Assembly (NCBI GenBank): GCA_026419775.2
Contig: JAOPGA020001288.1
Span: 1-44,444, forward strand
Length of the DNA stretch: 44,444 bases
Source: Acrasis kona
Taxonomy: Eukaryota > Heterolobosea > Eutetramitea > Acrasida > Acrasidae
Reading direction: 5' to 3'
Below the pieces are notes generated by a model. It worked only from the letters and a program-made list of their open reading frames with translations. It was not told the DNA's origin and ran no database searches. A program made the position numbers and the translations under genes. This document shows, piece after piece, positions 1 to 11,601 of this stretch (within the stretch, counting starts at the first letter, position 1; each line of letters begins with the position of its first letter).

Positions 1-173
1 ATTGTAACCATCTGAGACCATATAGAGTTCGAGGAACTCAACCTTAATAAATATTGTGAAAACTCCAAGAACGTGAGATTGCCTATCACACAACTGTTAT
101 TCATATATCTTACATATCTGACCGTTTTTTGCTACATTTTCTTTTTGAATAAGCAATCCACGTGAACATAAAC

Positions 174-3100
174 ATGAGTAACACAGAGGAAGAACAAGAT
201 TTGAATGGATCATTCTCTTCTCGAGATTATAGAGAAACAATGGCGAACATTAAAGACTGGACGAAGAGTGGTCTTTGGAAAGTCGTCTACCCGGATGACG
301 AAGAGATGGCGAGATACATGGACAGTGTGGGATTTAACCCAAGCATGATTTCACATATGAGCACAGAGGATGTCTCGCAAATCTTGGAACAAATACCGCC
401 CAAGGAAGGTGATACACTTCACAAATTACGTGTGAAAAATGTGCTACTCGAAAGAATGAGACTTTTAAAGGAGTGCATGAAAGAGAAAGACACGCCACTT
501 TCTAGAAATCCAAAGGAGCACAAGGAGGTGTCGAAATATCACCAGTTACCCCCAACTTTAGCAGAGAATGGAAGTGTATTAGAGCACCTTTATAAGTTCC
601 AGGTGTTCTTAAGAAAGGAAGCACTGCAGCAGAGAGACATTTACACTGCACTGCTTAGGTCTGTAGCGACAGATTTACATTCTTCGGAATTAGAAAAGAG
701 GAAAGGCGAGTTAGTGGACAAGCCATGGGAGAGTATCAAATTGAAGGTATTCAAGATTCTCGACCCATCCTCTACAGAAGATGTCATGAACCAGAAGGTT
801 AGAGAAATCTCGGTAGAGCATGAAGAGACATTGTCAAAATACGCTACAAGGTTCAAGTCAGTAGCTGATTACTGTACCCTTGAGGAAAAAGAGAAACTCA
901 GGCAGTACATAAGTTCATTAACAGTGAGCTGGATAAGAAAAATCAAATTCGCACGAACCGACAATTTCACAAATCAGTTCGTTGATTTTGAATCGCTTGA
1001 TAAATGCATAGAGTGGCAATTTGCGAGATGTGTTGATCCAAAGATTGACAGGTACTTCTTGACAATTGAAGATCAAGAAAGAAGAACGAAGAAGAGAAAA
1101 AAGGANGCCGATAGAGGAGACGGTCCATTAAGGAAGAAGCAGAAGACAGAGGAGAAACCTTCTCGCACAGATGAATACGTGGGGAAGTGTTTCAACTGTA
1201 AAGACCCCAATCACAGCGCGATAGACTGTCCAAAGCCATTGATTGAGGGTAGCAGATGGCATCAAATACAGATGCGAGGCAAGAAGCCTCATACAAGCGA
1301 AAGAGGTAGAGGTATCAGCAGAGGTGGTAACTCTAGATACAATGGTAGAGGAAGAGGTTCCAAGTCGTACCATCTGCAAGCAAGTCCGTATGAGGACTAC
1401 TTGGCGGCTGGAGAGATGGAAGATGAAGTCGCGAGCATTAATCATGTGAGGGCAGCAGTAAACAACATCCGTATGGGACCATCTAACGTTATGGCATCGT
1501 CGAAGAATGCCCAGATAATGAAGCCGTTCCCAGGACCAAAGGTAGGAGTCACCCTGAACGGAACACCAGCACAAGCACTGTTAGACACAGGAGCAAACAG
1601 TTCATCAATATCGCAAGGCGCGTTGAATAAAATTGATGATTCTTCTTACGTGATTTCGGATAATCATGCGAAAGTAAAAGCAGTTATTGGTCAAGGACTA
1701 CTTAGAATAGTTGAGTTAGAAGTAGAAGTCCTAAGAAAGAAGGTCTTGTATCCATTTATCGTATTGGATGACACAGAAGACTATGTGCTACTAGGTGACG
1801 ATCTTGTAAGCTTGTGCGATATCACAGTACCACTACAGACCAAAGAACAGTTATCTCATTTTGCAAATAGATACCGGTTGGTAGATGTAGATGAAATACT
1901 AGAGCAAGAGAGATTAGAAGATTCAAAGGGTATTGAATACCACGATGACAGTGAACAATGTGTAAATAAAGAAATAGACAAGTTAGGCTCTGTTAAACAG
2001 GCCATCTTGAGAAATAAAGATACGAAAAGCGAGCATAGCACGCTGAGACCAATACCAATCTTTCTGAAGCCAGAATCGTATGGCAAAGATTGTTATGATG
2101 TGCAAGGACGTTTGCCATTATTGTATAGTGAGAAGTTGAAAGAACAACTCGATGAATGGTTACAAAATAATGTAATTCGTAAGTTCTCTGATTCTGAAAT
2201 TCCTCTTCAAGATGAGAAAGGAAGAAAAGTTGGTAGGTTTAACTCCAGGATTTTTAGTACGTTTTCAGGTAACAAACTACGCTGGGTTATGGATTATGTG
2301 AATGTGAATCACAACTTACTAGATGATACGAATCATGTGCCAGGTATAGATGAAGCTTTCTGGGAGATTGCCAAGTCTGGGTCAAAGTATTATACGAAGA
2401 TTGATCTGAGGTCAGCGTATTTGCAGATCAAATTGAGAGAATGTGACCAGTTCTATACAGCGTTTGAAGCGTTTGGTGAAAAGTACTGCTTTGTTACAGC
2501 ACCGCTAGGGTTGAAGCACTTGCCATCAGTGTTCCAAAGATTAATTAAAGACCTGCTACAGAGACATGGATGTCTAGGTTTTGCGTATAATCATATGGAC
2601 GATATCATCGTGCACAGCAAGAGCAGAGAAGAGCACATGAAGCATGTGATCAAAGTGTTAGATGCACTAACATCAGCGAAGTTGACGATTGCGGATGTTG
2701 AAGGAGAGAAACAGAAATGTTTCTTCTTTTGTAAAAAGGTTCCACTACTTGGTTATTGGTTAGAGGTAGGTGGTTATAGACCAAATTTGAACAAACTTGC
2801 AAACATGATGGATTGGAAGAGGCCATCCACGAAGAAGGAACTGCAACGTTTGTTAGGTATTGTAAACTTCTTTAGGAGGTTTATACCAGATGTTACGAAG
2901 AAACTGTTCCCATTAATGTGTATTAAAGGAGACTTTGATTGGGATAGCGATCCTAGATACGAGAATTGTTACAAAGAGATCTTTGAAGCACTTGTGAAGA
3001 ACAAGACGTTTTTACACTTTCCTGTTCCAGAAATACCAATTCAGATGGCAACAGATGCATCAGAAACAGGAATAGGAGCTGTCGTGTTTCAAGTGATCAA

Positions 3101-4430
3101 TGGAGAAACCAAGTACTTAGGGTTCCACTCTAGAGTGTTGAGAGGACCTGAACTGAATTATAGCATTCCGAAGAAGGAGTTGCTTTCAATAGTTTTTCAT
3201 GTTGAATACTACAGACATCTACTGTTAGGAAGGCAATTTGAAGTGTATACCGATAGCAAAGCGATTGATACAATGATCAACACGCATGGCCATTCGAAGC
3301 GGGACAGAACTCTAGTGAGTTGGATGTCAAAGCTGTCTGAGTATTCTATAGAGACAGAGCATCTCCCGGGCAAGGATAATGTTTTACCAGATCTGTTGTC
3401 AAGGTTACAGACTGCAGTTTATAAAGAGCCGGCAGCGCAGGTAAAAATTAACTTGTTCAAGTCAGAAGAGCGAGATGAAGTTGATGAGTTGCTAGAGCAA
3501 GCTCATTCGATAGGTCATTTTGGAGCAGCCACCATGTACCGTCACATTGCGGTGACTCTGGAACGCGGGGACATGCCAGGACTAAGACAGAGATGCATAG
3601 ATTACTGTAATAGTTGCAAAGTTTGCAGACTGATGAACAATCATAATGTGTTTTATAGTCCAGTAAGGGCGCCAAAGATGACTGGACCGTATCAGTATGT
3701 CAGCATAGATGTACTAGAAATGCCAACGAGTATCCAAGGTAATAAAGTCGTTCTAGATGTAGTAGATGACTTCTCAGGCTTCACATGGATACGTGTATGC
3801 CCATCTAAAAGCGCTATAGATATAGCTAAATCCTTGTTGGATGTATTCACATCATTCGGTTTTCCGAAGTGGTTTAAGACAGACTAAGGAAAGGAATTCG
3901 ACAACAAGGTGGTAAAGGTGATTGAGAAGCTAGGAACTGTGAGTCACAAGTTCACTGTTGCCTATGATCACCATGCTAATGCGAAAGTTGAGAGAAACAA
4001 CAGAACCGTCTACGATACATTAGTGAAGAAAGCTATTGATCTTTCTGGAGACATCAAGTATTGGGATATGTATGTTCCTGCCGTCATGATGGAAATGAAT
4101 GCAAGATTCAAATCTTCACCATTCGGTTTGATGTTTGGCCGTACGCCTTTTTATGATGAGTCGTCGGTAGGTCTTGTGATGGATGAGAAGAATGCGCATA
4201 TGAGAATGCTAGAATTCTGGACCACGTTTAACAGAGATGTTATTCCAGCGATATGGAAAGTCAAGTTAAAGAATTTCAATAATATGAAATACAAGAAGAG
4301 ATGCAAGGTATTTTCGGTGGGAGATATTGTAGATTCCTACAAAGAAAAAATCTCAAGTGAGATATGTAGGACCGTTCCGAGTCAAAGCAGTTGACGTACA
4401 TGGCATTTACGAAATCGAAAAGTCCAATCA
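174..4430 (+). mobile_element. Ty3/Gypsy-type LTR retrotransposon fossil, nearly full-length coding region
   Basis: Gag and Pol appear to share one reading frame, with the first ATG at 174. Parts in order: a Gag-like helical region (about 240-1100), a CCHC zinc knuckle reading CFNCKDPNHSAIDC (about 1189-1230), an aspartic protease with ALLDTGANSS (about 1575), reverse transcriptase (about 2090-2860) with HMDD at its active site, RNase H (about 3030-3420), and an integrase with an HHCC-type zinc module followed by a catalytic core (about 3480-4390). The order RT-RNase H-integrase is that of Ty3/Gypsy elements. The copy is broken, by about one interruption, and looks young because the rest of the coding region is open. 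A left LTR would lie before the window. I did not find a convincing LTR pair. Confidence 0.93.
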
Positions 4431-5879
4431 ATTTAAATAAATATTTAAGTTTATTATTCTTTCAAATTAATATTTAAATTTAATAGTTCATTATCATTTA
4501 ATAAAAGCTTTGGTTAGTTTAAAATTAGTAGATAGTTTATTTTCTTTTGTTTCACTTTTAATACTTAGAGTAACAAATTTCACTTTTATATTAGAAGTTT
4601 AGACTTTTATTAACCTTATATCAGACCTTGGGGACATTGGAAAAATCAAAAAGTTTAGATCTATAATGTCAAAATCATTTTCAGTTACTTTATATCAGAG
4701 GTTAGACCTCCAAGACTTTTATAACCTTAGATTAAACCTAACAGACATTGGAAGAATCAAAAAGTTAAACAACTTTTATATTTAAAGTTAAACCTCCAAG
4801 TTATAAAATTGTAATGAGCCGATGAAAATTAATTCATAAACAAGACTTACATTAATGTTATATATCTTTAAATGTAACATGACTATACTTTCAAAAGAGA
4901 ATAAATTTACGTGCATTATATCGGCTGTACTATTAACAGTTTTGTGAGGCAAAAGGTACTTGATAATGTATTTCGTTTTCTTTTAAAAAATAATTAATTG
5001 AAAAAAATTTTAAGATTTATTGTTGTTGCTCTTGAGACAATATAGTAAAAATTAATGTCTCTTCAATATGTCATGTGTTTACGACAATAATGTCTTTGTG
5101 CTCTTGTTGGAGGCAAATTAATTTCTGTACAAGTGCTCTTTTGGCATAGTCTCCATCTTTCCTGTTTTTATGTGTGCTGACAATAATACTACTGACTATG
5201 AACTTATTTGGACATATTTATAAAAATAATCACTAATGTAATCTTGTAGTTTGGTTTTTTGTAGCCTTCTAATATCTTCTAAGTTGTGTTGTTTACTCCT
5301 CCATAAATGATTTTTTGACCCTGATTGTCTATACAAATATAAATATAGGTTACACAAGGCAAGTCAACGTCTTTGTTGATTGTTGTCAATGTAAAATACT
5401 CACAGAGGTTCTGCAAGTCAATGCAGTTAGTAGATTTATACACTGTTGTTGAAATAGTTATTTAACTGTGCTCTGGCATTAAGAAGAATCAGCATGTGGT
5501 TGTTGGTGATAAGTGGTTTGGCAATCTTAGTGTAATTATAACTTTTTTTAAATAGATAAAAAAAGGAAGGTGTAATAATAACTTCTTACAGAATTTATTT
5601 GATCTTCCTGCCATCGATTTTTTTGCATTTTTCTCACATGAAAATCCTACAGAATTAATAATTTATCAAACAAATAAGTCATTTATTTATTATTTATTTA
5701 TTTATTTATATAGATGGGCCGTAGGCCTTTTATAGTGGCTGGACGCGCATGGGGCAACTTACTCCACAGGAATGAACCATACCAAATTAATATGGTACAA
5801 TTTTTTTATATAAATAACTTCCAATTATAATTGTATATTTAAAAATAAAATAGAACTTCAAATTAACCTTCAAACAAAA
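4431..5879. other. AT-rich stretch without a recognisable gene
   Basis: This 1.4-kb stretch between two retroelement fossils has no open frame I trust. It contains two loosely similar blocks, about 4620-4670 and 4740-4800, both with a GACATTGG-AATCAAAAAGTT pattern and an AGGTTAGACCTCC-like motif, so a short degenerate tandem duplication is likely. A TTTA-rich microsatellite lies at about 5678-5713 and is followed by a GC-rich patch (GGCCGTAGGCC, about 5718-5770) that stands out from its surroundings. The stretch may include decayed 3' sequence of the upstream element. Confidence 0.6.
5678..5713. repeat. TTTA microsatellite
   Basis: An interrupted run of TTTA/ATTT units within AT-rich non-coding DNA, directly before a short GC-rich patch. 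Confidence 0.8.
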
Positions 5880-7600
5880 ATGCAACACAATAATCCATGG
5901 AGAACAACATTAGAGTGGACCAAATCCACTACAAGGAAAAAGATACAAAGATTTTGCGGATTGATTAATTTCTTTCAACAATTCATTCCCAACGCTACAG
6001 AACTGTTGTATCCATTTATGAGTATTAGAGATGAGTCATTTGAATGGACGTCTACATTGCAAGCAGCATACAAACGCATTTTTGAAGAACTAGTTAAAAA
6101 GGCACCATTCCTACATTTCCCAGTCAAAGGAGTACCAATCAAACTGCATACAGATGCAAGTAAAGTAGGAATAGGAGCAGCGGTAATCCAACGAGTTAAT
6201 AATCAAGTACATTACCTTGGATTCCATTCACAAGTTTTAAACAAAGCCGAGTTGAACTATTCAGTACCCAAGAAGGAGCTCATATCCATCATTGAACATA
6301 TCAAGTATTATGAGTACCTATTACGAGACACTGTGTTCCATTTGTACACAGACAGCAGAGCCCTAACAGACATTATGGAGTCAATGAAAGATTCAAAAAA
6401 AACCATTGAGTATTCTATCAGGCTGGGTATCTACCATATCTGACTTCAACTTTGAAGTTCATCACATTGCAGGCGAATCAAATGTATTACCAGATTTATT
6501 GTCAAGACTCAATGCAATAAATGTTATAGAGACGAAAAGTACCGATCAGTTGTTAAAAGAAGCACATGCTATAGGTCATTAGGGAGCTAATGTTATGTAC
6601 AATTACATCCTATTGTACAAAGGTACAACTAACATCAAGAATCTAATGCAGAAATGCCGCGACTACACATCAAGTGTGTAACTTGTCAGAAAGTGAACAA
6701 CCGAAGAGTTAGTTACGCTCCGTTCCAAGTACCAAAACATTGCATGCCTATGCAACATGTTCATATGGACCTTATAGTGATGGATGATAATAGTAAAGGA
6801 TATCGATACATCCTCACTGTAGTCGACAAGTTTTCAGGATTTGTATGGTTAAAACCAGTGTTAGAAAGAACAGGTGAAGAAGTAGCACAAAAGGTGATAG
6901 ACATATTTTTGAATTATGGATTTCCAGAAACAATTAAGACGGACAATGACAAAGCCTTTTTAAACAAATTGTTTGAAGAAGTATGTAAAATTGCAGCATC
7001 CAAACATAATACTACTATCGCATACGCTCATCACACAAATGGTTTAGTCGAAGCGCAGAATAAGACAGTAAGAGAAGTATTGCATAAGATGATACTTGAA
7101 TCATGTGACAAGAGAAGAAATTGGGACGAGTATCTACCTGCAGTGATGTTTGCTATGAACACTCGTATCCACGCTGATTTCATCGCATCACCATTTGCAC
7201 TAATGTTTGGAAGAGGCCCATTTAACATGCAAACCCCATCAGGAAGCGACTTGAGTCAAATTGCAAAGGACCGAGAAGCTATGTTAAGATTCTGGACTGT
7301 ATTCAAAGACTTTGTCCCGCAACAAGTACTAGAGATACGTACGAATAAAGCGAAGAGAAGACATCCAAGCAAGAAGTTTGATACATATCAAGTTGGAGAC
7401 ATTGTTATGATCCGTGATCCAAGAGCAAGCATCATTTTTTTATAATAAAAATCACTTTCCAAAAATAAAATATCATTTTCTACAAAAATTAGAATCGGTG
7501 GTGGATACACGCTCCAATATTACGAATCAACATTACATAAATGTTACGACCCCTATTATAAAAAAATGATGCTTGCCAGGTAGTTGATTTTAATAAAACC
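5880..7600 (+). mobile_element. Truncated Ty3/Gypsy-type retrotransposon fossil
   Basis: The piece starts in the connection region after the reverse transcriptase palm, with RFCGLINFFQQFIPN, which matches the same place in the element at 174. It runs through RNase H (HTDASKVGIGAAV, about 6145-6410) and an integrase with a zinc module and catalytic core (about 6540-7440). Gag, protease and most of the reverse transcriptase are missing. It is clearly diverged from its neighbour and has several breaks, so it is an older insertion of a related lineage. A small inverted-repeat element (7425-7576) has landed in its 3' part. No LTRs were recognised. Confidence 0.88.
7425..7576. mobile_element. MITE-like element with perfect 23-base terminal inverted repeats
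   Basis: Bases 7425-7447 and 7554-7576 are exact reverse complements over 23 bases, beginning GCAAGCATCA and ending ATAATA. The whole unit is 152 bases, AT-rich and non-coding. These are the features of a miniature inverted-repeat transposable element. It interrupts the integrase part of the older Ty3-type fossil and therefore inserted after it. I see no clear target-site duplication, so the exact ends and the superfamily are open. Confidence 0.8.
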
Positions 7601-7641
7601 TGAGTCTTTATTTATTTTTCCTTTTGATGAAAATGTCTCCT

Positions 7642-7884
7642 TTATCCTAAAATCGCTTTTAATCCTAATATTGAAAACCGAGGTTTACTTCCTAAGGTAA
7701 CGTCTCTTTTTAATTGCTTCAATTTTTTCTCGTCCATTTTACCTAGCTTTACTTTATTCAAAAGAACTTGGATTGCAGACATTTTATTTTGTATTTCAAT
7801 ATCATCAAACTTGATCTCCCTTGTGGCCAATACTCCTAATAGATGACCAACTGTATTAGATGTAGTGTAATCAAAAGATAGATA
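7642..7884 (-). CDS. Possible exon or small ORF of unknown function, lysine-rich
   Basis: An open minus-strand frame reads through LLGVLATREIKFDDIEIQNK and then a lysine-rich helical segment. There is no clear ATG at the front, so it may be a 3' exon. The zinc-finger ORF just upstream on the same strand (7914-8186) could be its 5' part, but I found no GT-AG intron that joins the two frames without a stop. Product unknown. Confidence 0.25.
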   Translation of the reverse strand, partial: YLSFDYTTSNTVGHLLGVLATREIKFDDIEIQNKMSAIQVLLNKVKLGKMDEKKLKQLKRDVTLGSKPRFSILGLKAILG

Positions 7885-7913
7885 AAGCAGACTTTACTCT
7901 GTTATCTGATATG

Positions 7914-8186
7914 TCAATTATCATCTCTTGATTTGTTCATGTTTATTTGAATAGACTTCTCATTTTGGTTAGGAGCCTCTTCACCTGGATATAATGACAT
8001 ATGTATTTTTTTGATCAACGTCTCTAACAACGATGATACATTTACAAGCTCCTGGAAGAACTCCTTGTGTTCTCTTTGAGTATGCTGCTCTGTGTTTTGT
8101 TTGCTTTTAAAAGTCTTAGTGCACATTCTACAATGGAAATGCTTTTCTGTTTTTGCGGTGTTTGTCGTTTGGTCAACACGACCCAT
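7914..8186 (-). CDS. Small C2H2 zinc-finger protein
   Basis: About 90 residues. One classic C2H2 finger lies near the N-terminus, reading CRMC, twelve residues, then HTQREH, which fits C-x2-C-x12-H-x4-H. The rest is a charged helical segment and a hydrophilic tail. The ATG at 8184-8186 is the first in frame after a TAA. A C2H2 finger also ends the transposase-like proteins at 8930 and 11889, so this could be a stray finger from such an element, but the finger sequence is not close to theirs. DNA or RNA binding is likely from the fold; the target is unknown. Confidence 0.5.
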   Translation of the reverse strand: MGRVDQTTNTAKTEKHFHCRMCTKTFKSKQNTEQHTQREHKEFFQELVNVSSLLETLIKKIHMSLYPGEEAPNQNEKSIQINMNKSRDDN

Positions 8187-8227
8187 CAACAATTAAACAC
8201 CAAGCAGCGGGGAGCGGCAGGAATCAT

Positions 8228-8325
8228 CTTTTCAGTATTTCTAGTGGGGGTATACAATGATTTCGGTTTTTATTAGGGGGTCACAAATGATATATATAAA
8301 AATTTTTTGCTTCGCAAAACAAAGC
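8228..8325. repeat. G-rich terminal-like repeat, outer left copy
   Basis: The segment GGGGGTCACAAATGAT at about 8274-8289, preceded by ATGATTTCGGTTTTTATTA, is strongly similar to 13171-13225, which directly follows the stop codon of the transposase-like gene at 11889, and lies in the same orientation. A small palindrome, TTTTGCTTCGCAAAA, follows at about 8307-8321. I read this as an edge of the transposon nest. Confidence 0.5.
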
Positions 8326-8465
8326 CACCGAAGGTTGCATTGTTTACTCGCCCGATTTAGCCAATAAATGTTTATAATTATTTTTACTTTCAAGTTGGCT
8401 AAAATCTAGATCTATGTCTAACCGTTAATCGTAAATGTAATTGATTTAAAAGCGATTTTCGCTTA

Positions 8466-8865
8466 GTGACGATCATATAGAAATCACAATAATGTCACAA
8501 CTAATGAGCTAAAGAAGGTTGTTGAGAAAGGTAAAGCTGGGCGGAAGAGAAAGTTTGACNACATGTCTAAATTAATTAGTGAGGTTGTTGCTGAGAAGAG
8601 CGAAGTGGCAGCGCAAGAAAGGAGGAGATGTCCGGTCGGTTGAATTCCGTTNTGCATTGCAAGGTATAGATGTCGCACGAGCTGTCAATGAAAGGCTTGA
8701 ACCACTGGGTATTCAGTATAGTGTGAGGGGAGTCCAACGATACTTTCAGCCTAAAAACAAGAACACCAACATCGCAAAATGGCATGCATCAAACTCGACT
8801 ATTAGACTTGGGAGAACACAACAATCAGTATCATATGGGGGGGTGGGTAATTTTTTTAAAAAAAT
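8466..8865 (+). pseudogene. 5' fragment of an older DDE-like transposase gene, split by a later insertion
   Basis: Plus-strand reading from about 8487 gives KGKAGRKRKFD, then after a one-base frame change EPLGIQYSVRGVQRYFQPKN and NIAKWHAS. This matches the middle of the minus-strand copy at 10538-11455 (SNLSYNSVRRYLAPKKSNTT, then AAAWHYKHAS). The match stops at about 8820. The next part of the same protein resumes on the same strand at about 11690. The simplest reading is one old plus-strand gene cut in two by the minus-strand element between them. Two ambiguous bases (8560, 8652) lie in this piece. The first ~210 residues of the family are not seen upstream. Confidence 0.7.
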
Positions 8866-8929
8866 CAGTACATCATGATGGGTATGGGTCTCATCGAAAT
8901 AAAAATATCAGCAGTTTTGAAGGGGTATT

Positions 8930-11455
8930 TTATTTTTTTGCAGTTCTTCTTCTTTTGATAGGAGTTGATGATTCAACTACCGGCTCATCATTGCACACAT
9001 CAAAAGTCCTTTTGTTTCTTCTTGGGGGAAGAGGATCTGTCATTGTTGCTATCTGGCCCAGCATTCTGCTATAGCTGACTTCTGGTATTTGGAAAACGTT
9101 GGGTTGGACAACAATTTTCTCGCTTGATGTGTTGTCATCTGCTAGTTTATCATCATCTTTCTCATCACTCAACTCTGAAGATGGTTCTGGTTCATCTTGA
9201 AGCTCTCTTAGTATCAGTTCAACTTCCGAGTCATAATCATCAGTGTCCGACAAATCGCTATTTTCATTAGCACTTTTCTTAGAATGTACAAGGCGCATGT
9301 GATTTGTAAGATCAGTTTTGCTCAAAACTCTTCTGCCACATTCCTTACAACAGCTTGGATTGCCTTTCATACTCGGAAGATGTTTGTCCATGTAAATGTT
9401 CTTATCTTCATCGAAAAGCCTCTCTTTCAATGGCATAAAGTGACCAGCCCGCAATGGATCAGGAATTGGCATTGGCAAGTTACCATCAAAATCTCGTAAT
9501 GTTTGAAACCATCCAATGTTCTTTCTTTTGCAGCAGACAGGATCATTGCAAGAACGTATCAAAGTGATATTTGATCCAACACTGTTCATGGTATGTTTCT
9601 GCATTAATGTTATAAATGCCTCGACCTGGGCTTTTTCTTTGTCTAAAAGTGAACCTTTAGTACTAAAATACAGGATTATGTTCTCCATTGTTGGAATCGA
9701 ATTATCTTCAACATCCTCAGGTGCTACAACCGACCCAGGCTCAATAATACAAGACTCAAAATTCTCTCCGTTGACTTTGATGTCTTTGATTAACAAGTCA
9801 ATTTTTGAAAGCGCGCTCTTATGGTTATTAATTTGGGCTTCTTGGTCGATACACTTATTTTGAGAATTCAGATGGTCTCCATGTACACGTTCATCCAAAT
9901 TAGAAACACCTACAAGAGCTTTACTTATGTGTGTCATAACCATCTCTGCTGGGTTATATCTGCTACAATATGCTGCATAAGATGCATGGACCAGTACTTG
10001 TAGTTTGAGAACTTTGAACATATAAAAGTTCAATACCTGGTTACATCGATTTCCAGGAGCACCAGAACTCTCATTGTCCATCAAATCAATTAATACATCT
10101 CGTAACTCTCCATTTGGCTTATGGCTGAAAGCACCTCCGTTGCGAAATGAGTCGATTCTATCTCGCATTATTTCTATTTTTCCAGGCTTGTTTGTGGAGT
10201 TTGATCTTGTATATACATGAACCTTTGACTGCTTGATGGCAACATCATCATTAATAGCGTATGGATTGCAGTATACAATTACATTGGGTGCTGCAGATTC
10301 TCCAAAAATGTCCCAACTATGATCAAGAAGTGCATAAGTATCATCTCCATCCTTCAAAGCTACAGCCATAGATTTTGATATACAGTCACCTCTGAGAGGT
10401 ATGTTCTGGCGCTTATCAATAGAACGGAAAGCAACCTCTTTCTGAGGCAACTAAGTAGCAATTGTATGGAGGTATTTTATGGTGGCAGAAGTATAGTGGA
10501 GATCCTCATTCTCTTTTGATTTAGTGTTGCCAACTTTTCAAACCTTCACTGATGCATGTTTATAATGCCATGCTGCTGCTGTAGTATTGGATTTCTTTGG
10601 AGCCAAATATCGCCTTACTGAATTATATGACAGATTTGAGTTGTACTTCTCCTTCAGCTCCTTATGGATTTGGGTAACTTTCAAAGGTGTTGTTACAGTC
10701 TCTCCTCTTCGCTTTGGATCGGCGGCTAATTCCCTTCCGGTTGATACAATCTCGAGTATTTGGTTAGGAACGTCTGGTTCGCTCATTTTTCGACCTGGAT
10801 TAAAAGTATCAACAACATAGCCCGACGTAGAAGTTTTTTTATTATNTTTGCTTTGGGCAGCAGCATGTTTTTTGAGCTTATTTAATTCGCTCTCGTGTAC
10901 ACTGATACTCTTCAGAAGCTTTTTGATACTGAATGCCTTTTCCTTCTCTTTCTCAGAAGTGTTAAGAGAAACCCGCAAGTCTTCTGGCAGTTCTTGTATT
11001 GCTCTCAAATCACTCTGAAGCTTTGATAGCTGTGACCTCTGTACCTCTAGGGTCTGTTGATGCTCGTGTTGCTTAGGAGCTTTTATGACTTTATTCTTTG
11101 TGGTTTGTCCTATATATTTGCTCCGGCCAGCTGCTGACAGTATGTAGAAGTCACCCTCCTTCACAAAGGATAATGTATTTGGGTCCAGCAAATCCAATGT
11201 TATTTCCTCTGTGTGGTGCTTAATTTCAGCAATGAGCCCATTTGCCACCTGTATCACCTTTTGTTTATCACATTCCTTCGTTCCGTTTTTTGTAAGGTGG
11301 TGCCAGAAGTATGCATTCATATATCTGTGATAGGGCATCCTCACATTTTCTTGATCCACATAGTAGTGTTTGATGTCAATCTCTGGCTTTTTAGAGGATG
11401 GCAACGGAATGTACTTGCGTGGTCCTGAGAAAGTTAATAGGGTTTGTTGCTTCAT
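8930..11455 (-). pseudogene. DDE-like transposase with C-terminal C2H2 finger, interrupted in the middle
   Basis: Two open stretches make up the gene. 11455-10538 encodes 305 residues, starting MKQQTLLTF and containing a coiled-coil middle and an SVRRYLAPKK block. 10450-8930 encodes the core and tail. Between them coding similarity continues (ENEDLHYTSATIK) in another frame, and a TAG precedes LPQKEV, so there is a frameshift plus a stop, or a non-standard intron. The core has three acidic positions in the layout of an RNase H-fold transposase: SIDKRQNIP, LIDLMDN and YNPAEMVMT. Similar D/D/E spacing is known in uncharacterised transposon proteins of sponges and cnidarians (from memory). The tail has a CxxC...HxxxxH zinc finger (CKECGRRVLSKTDLTNHMRL). 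An ambiguous base lies at 10846. Confidence 0.75.
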
Positions 11456-11490
11456 TAGATCAGATGAAAAACGGTCACATCGGATCTAGC

Positions 11491-11498
11491 TATTTATA
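11491..11498 (-). promoter_or_regulatory. TATA-like box of the minus-strand transposase gene
   Basis: Read on the minus strand, TATAAATA lies about 36 bases before the ATG at 11455. It is a good match to a TATA box in an otherwise mixed sequence. Spacing fits a very short 5' leader; there is no experimental support. Confidence 0.35.
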
Positions 11499-11581
11499 CT
11501 GCAATTATTATGAACGTTACGTATTTTATTTGACTTGGGTCAACTTTATTAATATCATTAATTTTCGGAGATAGCGGGATA

Positions 11582-11601
11582 GCGGAGCGTTTACGCTCCG
11601 C
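11582..11601. repeat. Perfect 8-base-pair GC-rich hairpin near a transposon end
   Basis: GCGGAGCG, loop TTTA, CGCTCCGC. It is GC-rich in AT-rich surroundings and lies about 15-20 bases inside the inferred right edge of the minus-strand element. Subterminal palindromes are used by several DNA transposon groups as protein-binding or strand-processing sites. Confidence 0.6.

Noticed and set aside
4431-4900. LTR of the first Ty3-type fossil
   Set aside because: The candidate 3' stretch has no match in the 170 bases before the coding region; the 5' LTR would be outside the window, so it cannot be judged.
7830-7914. A spliced gene joining the C2H2 ORF with the lysine-rich ORF
   Set aside because: The best donor/acceptor pair (GTAAAGT to AATACAG) lies after two in-frame stops of the first ORF, so no frame-preserving junction was found.
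10451-10540. A 93-base GT-AG intron joining the two halves of the minus-strand transposase gene
   Set aside because: Family-like coding sequence (ENEDLHYTSATIK) runs through this stretch in a third frame and aligns with the plus-strand copy, so it is decayed coding DNA and not an intron; its length is also out of line with the 35-42 base introns here.
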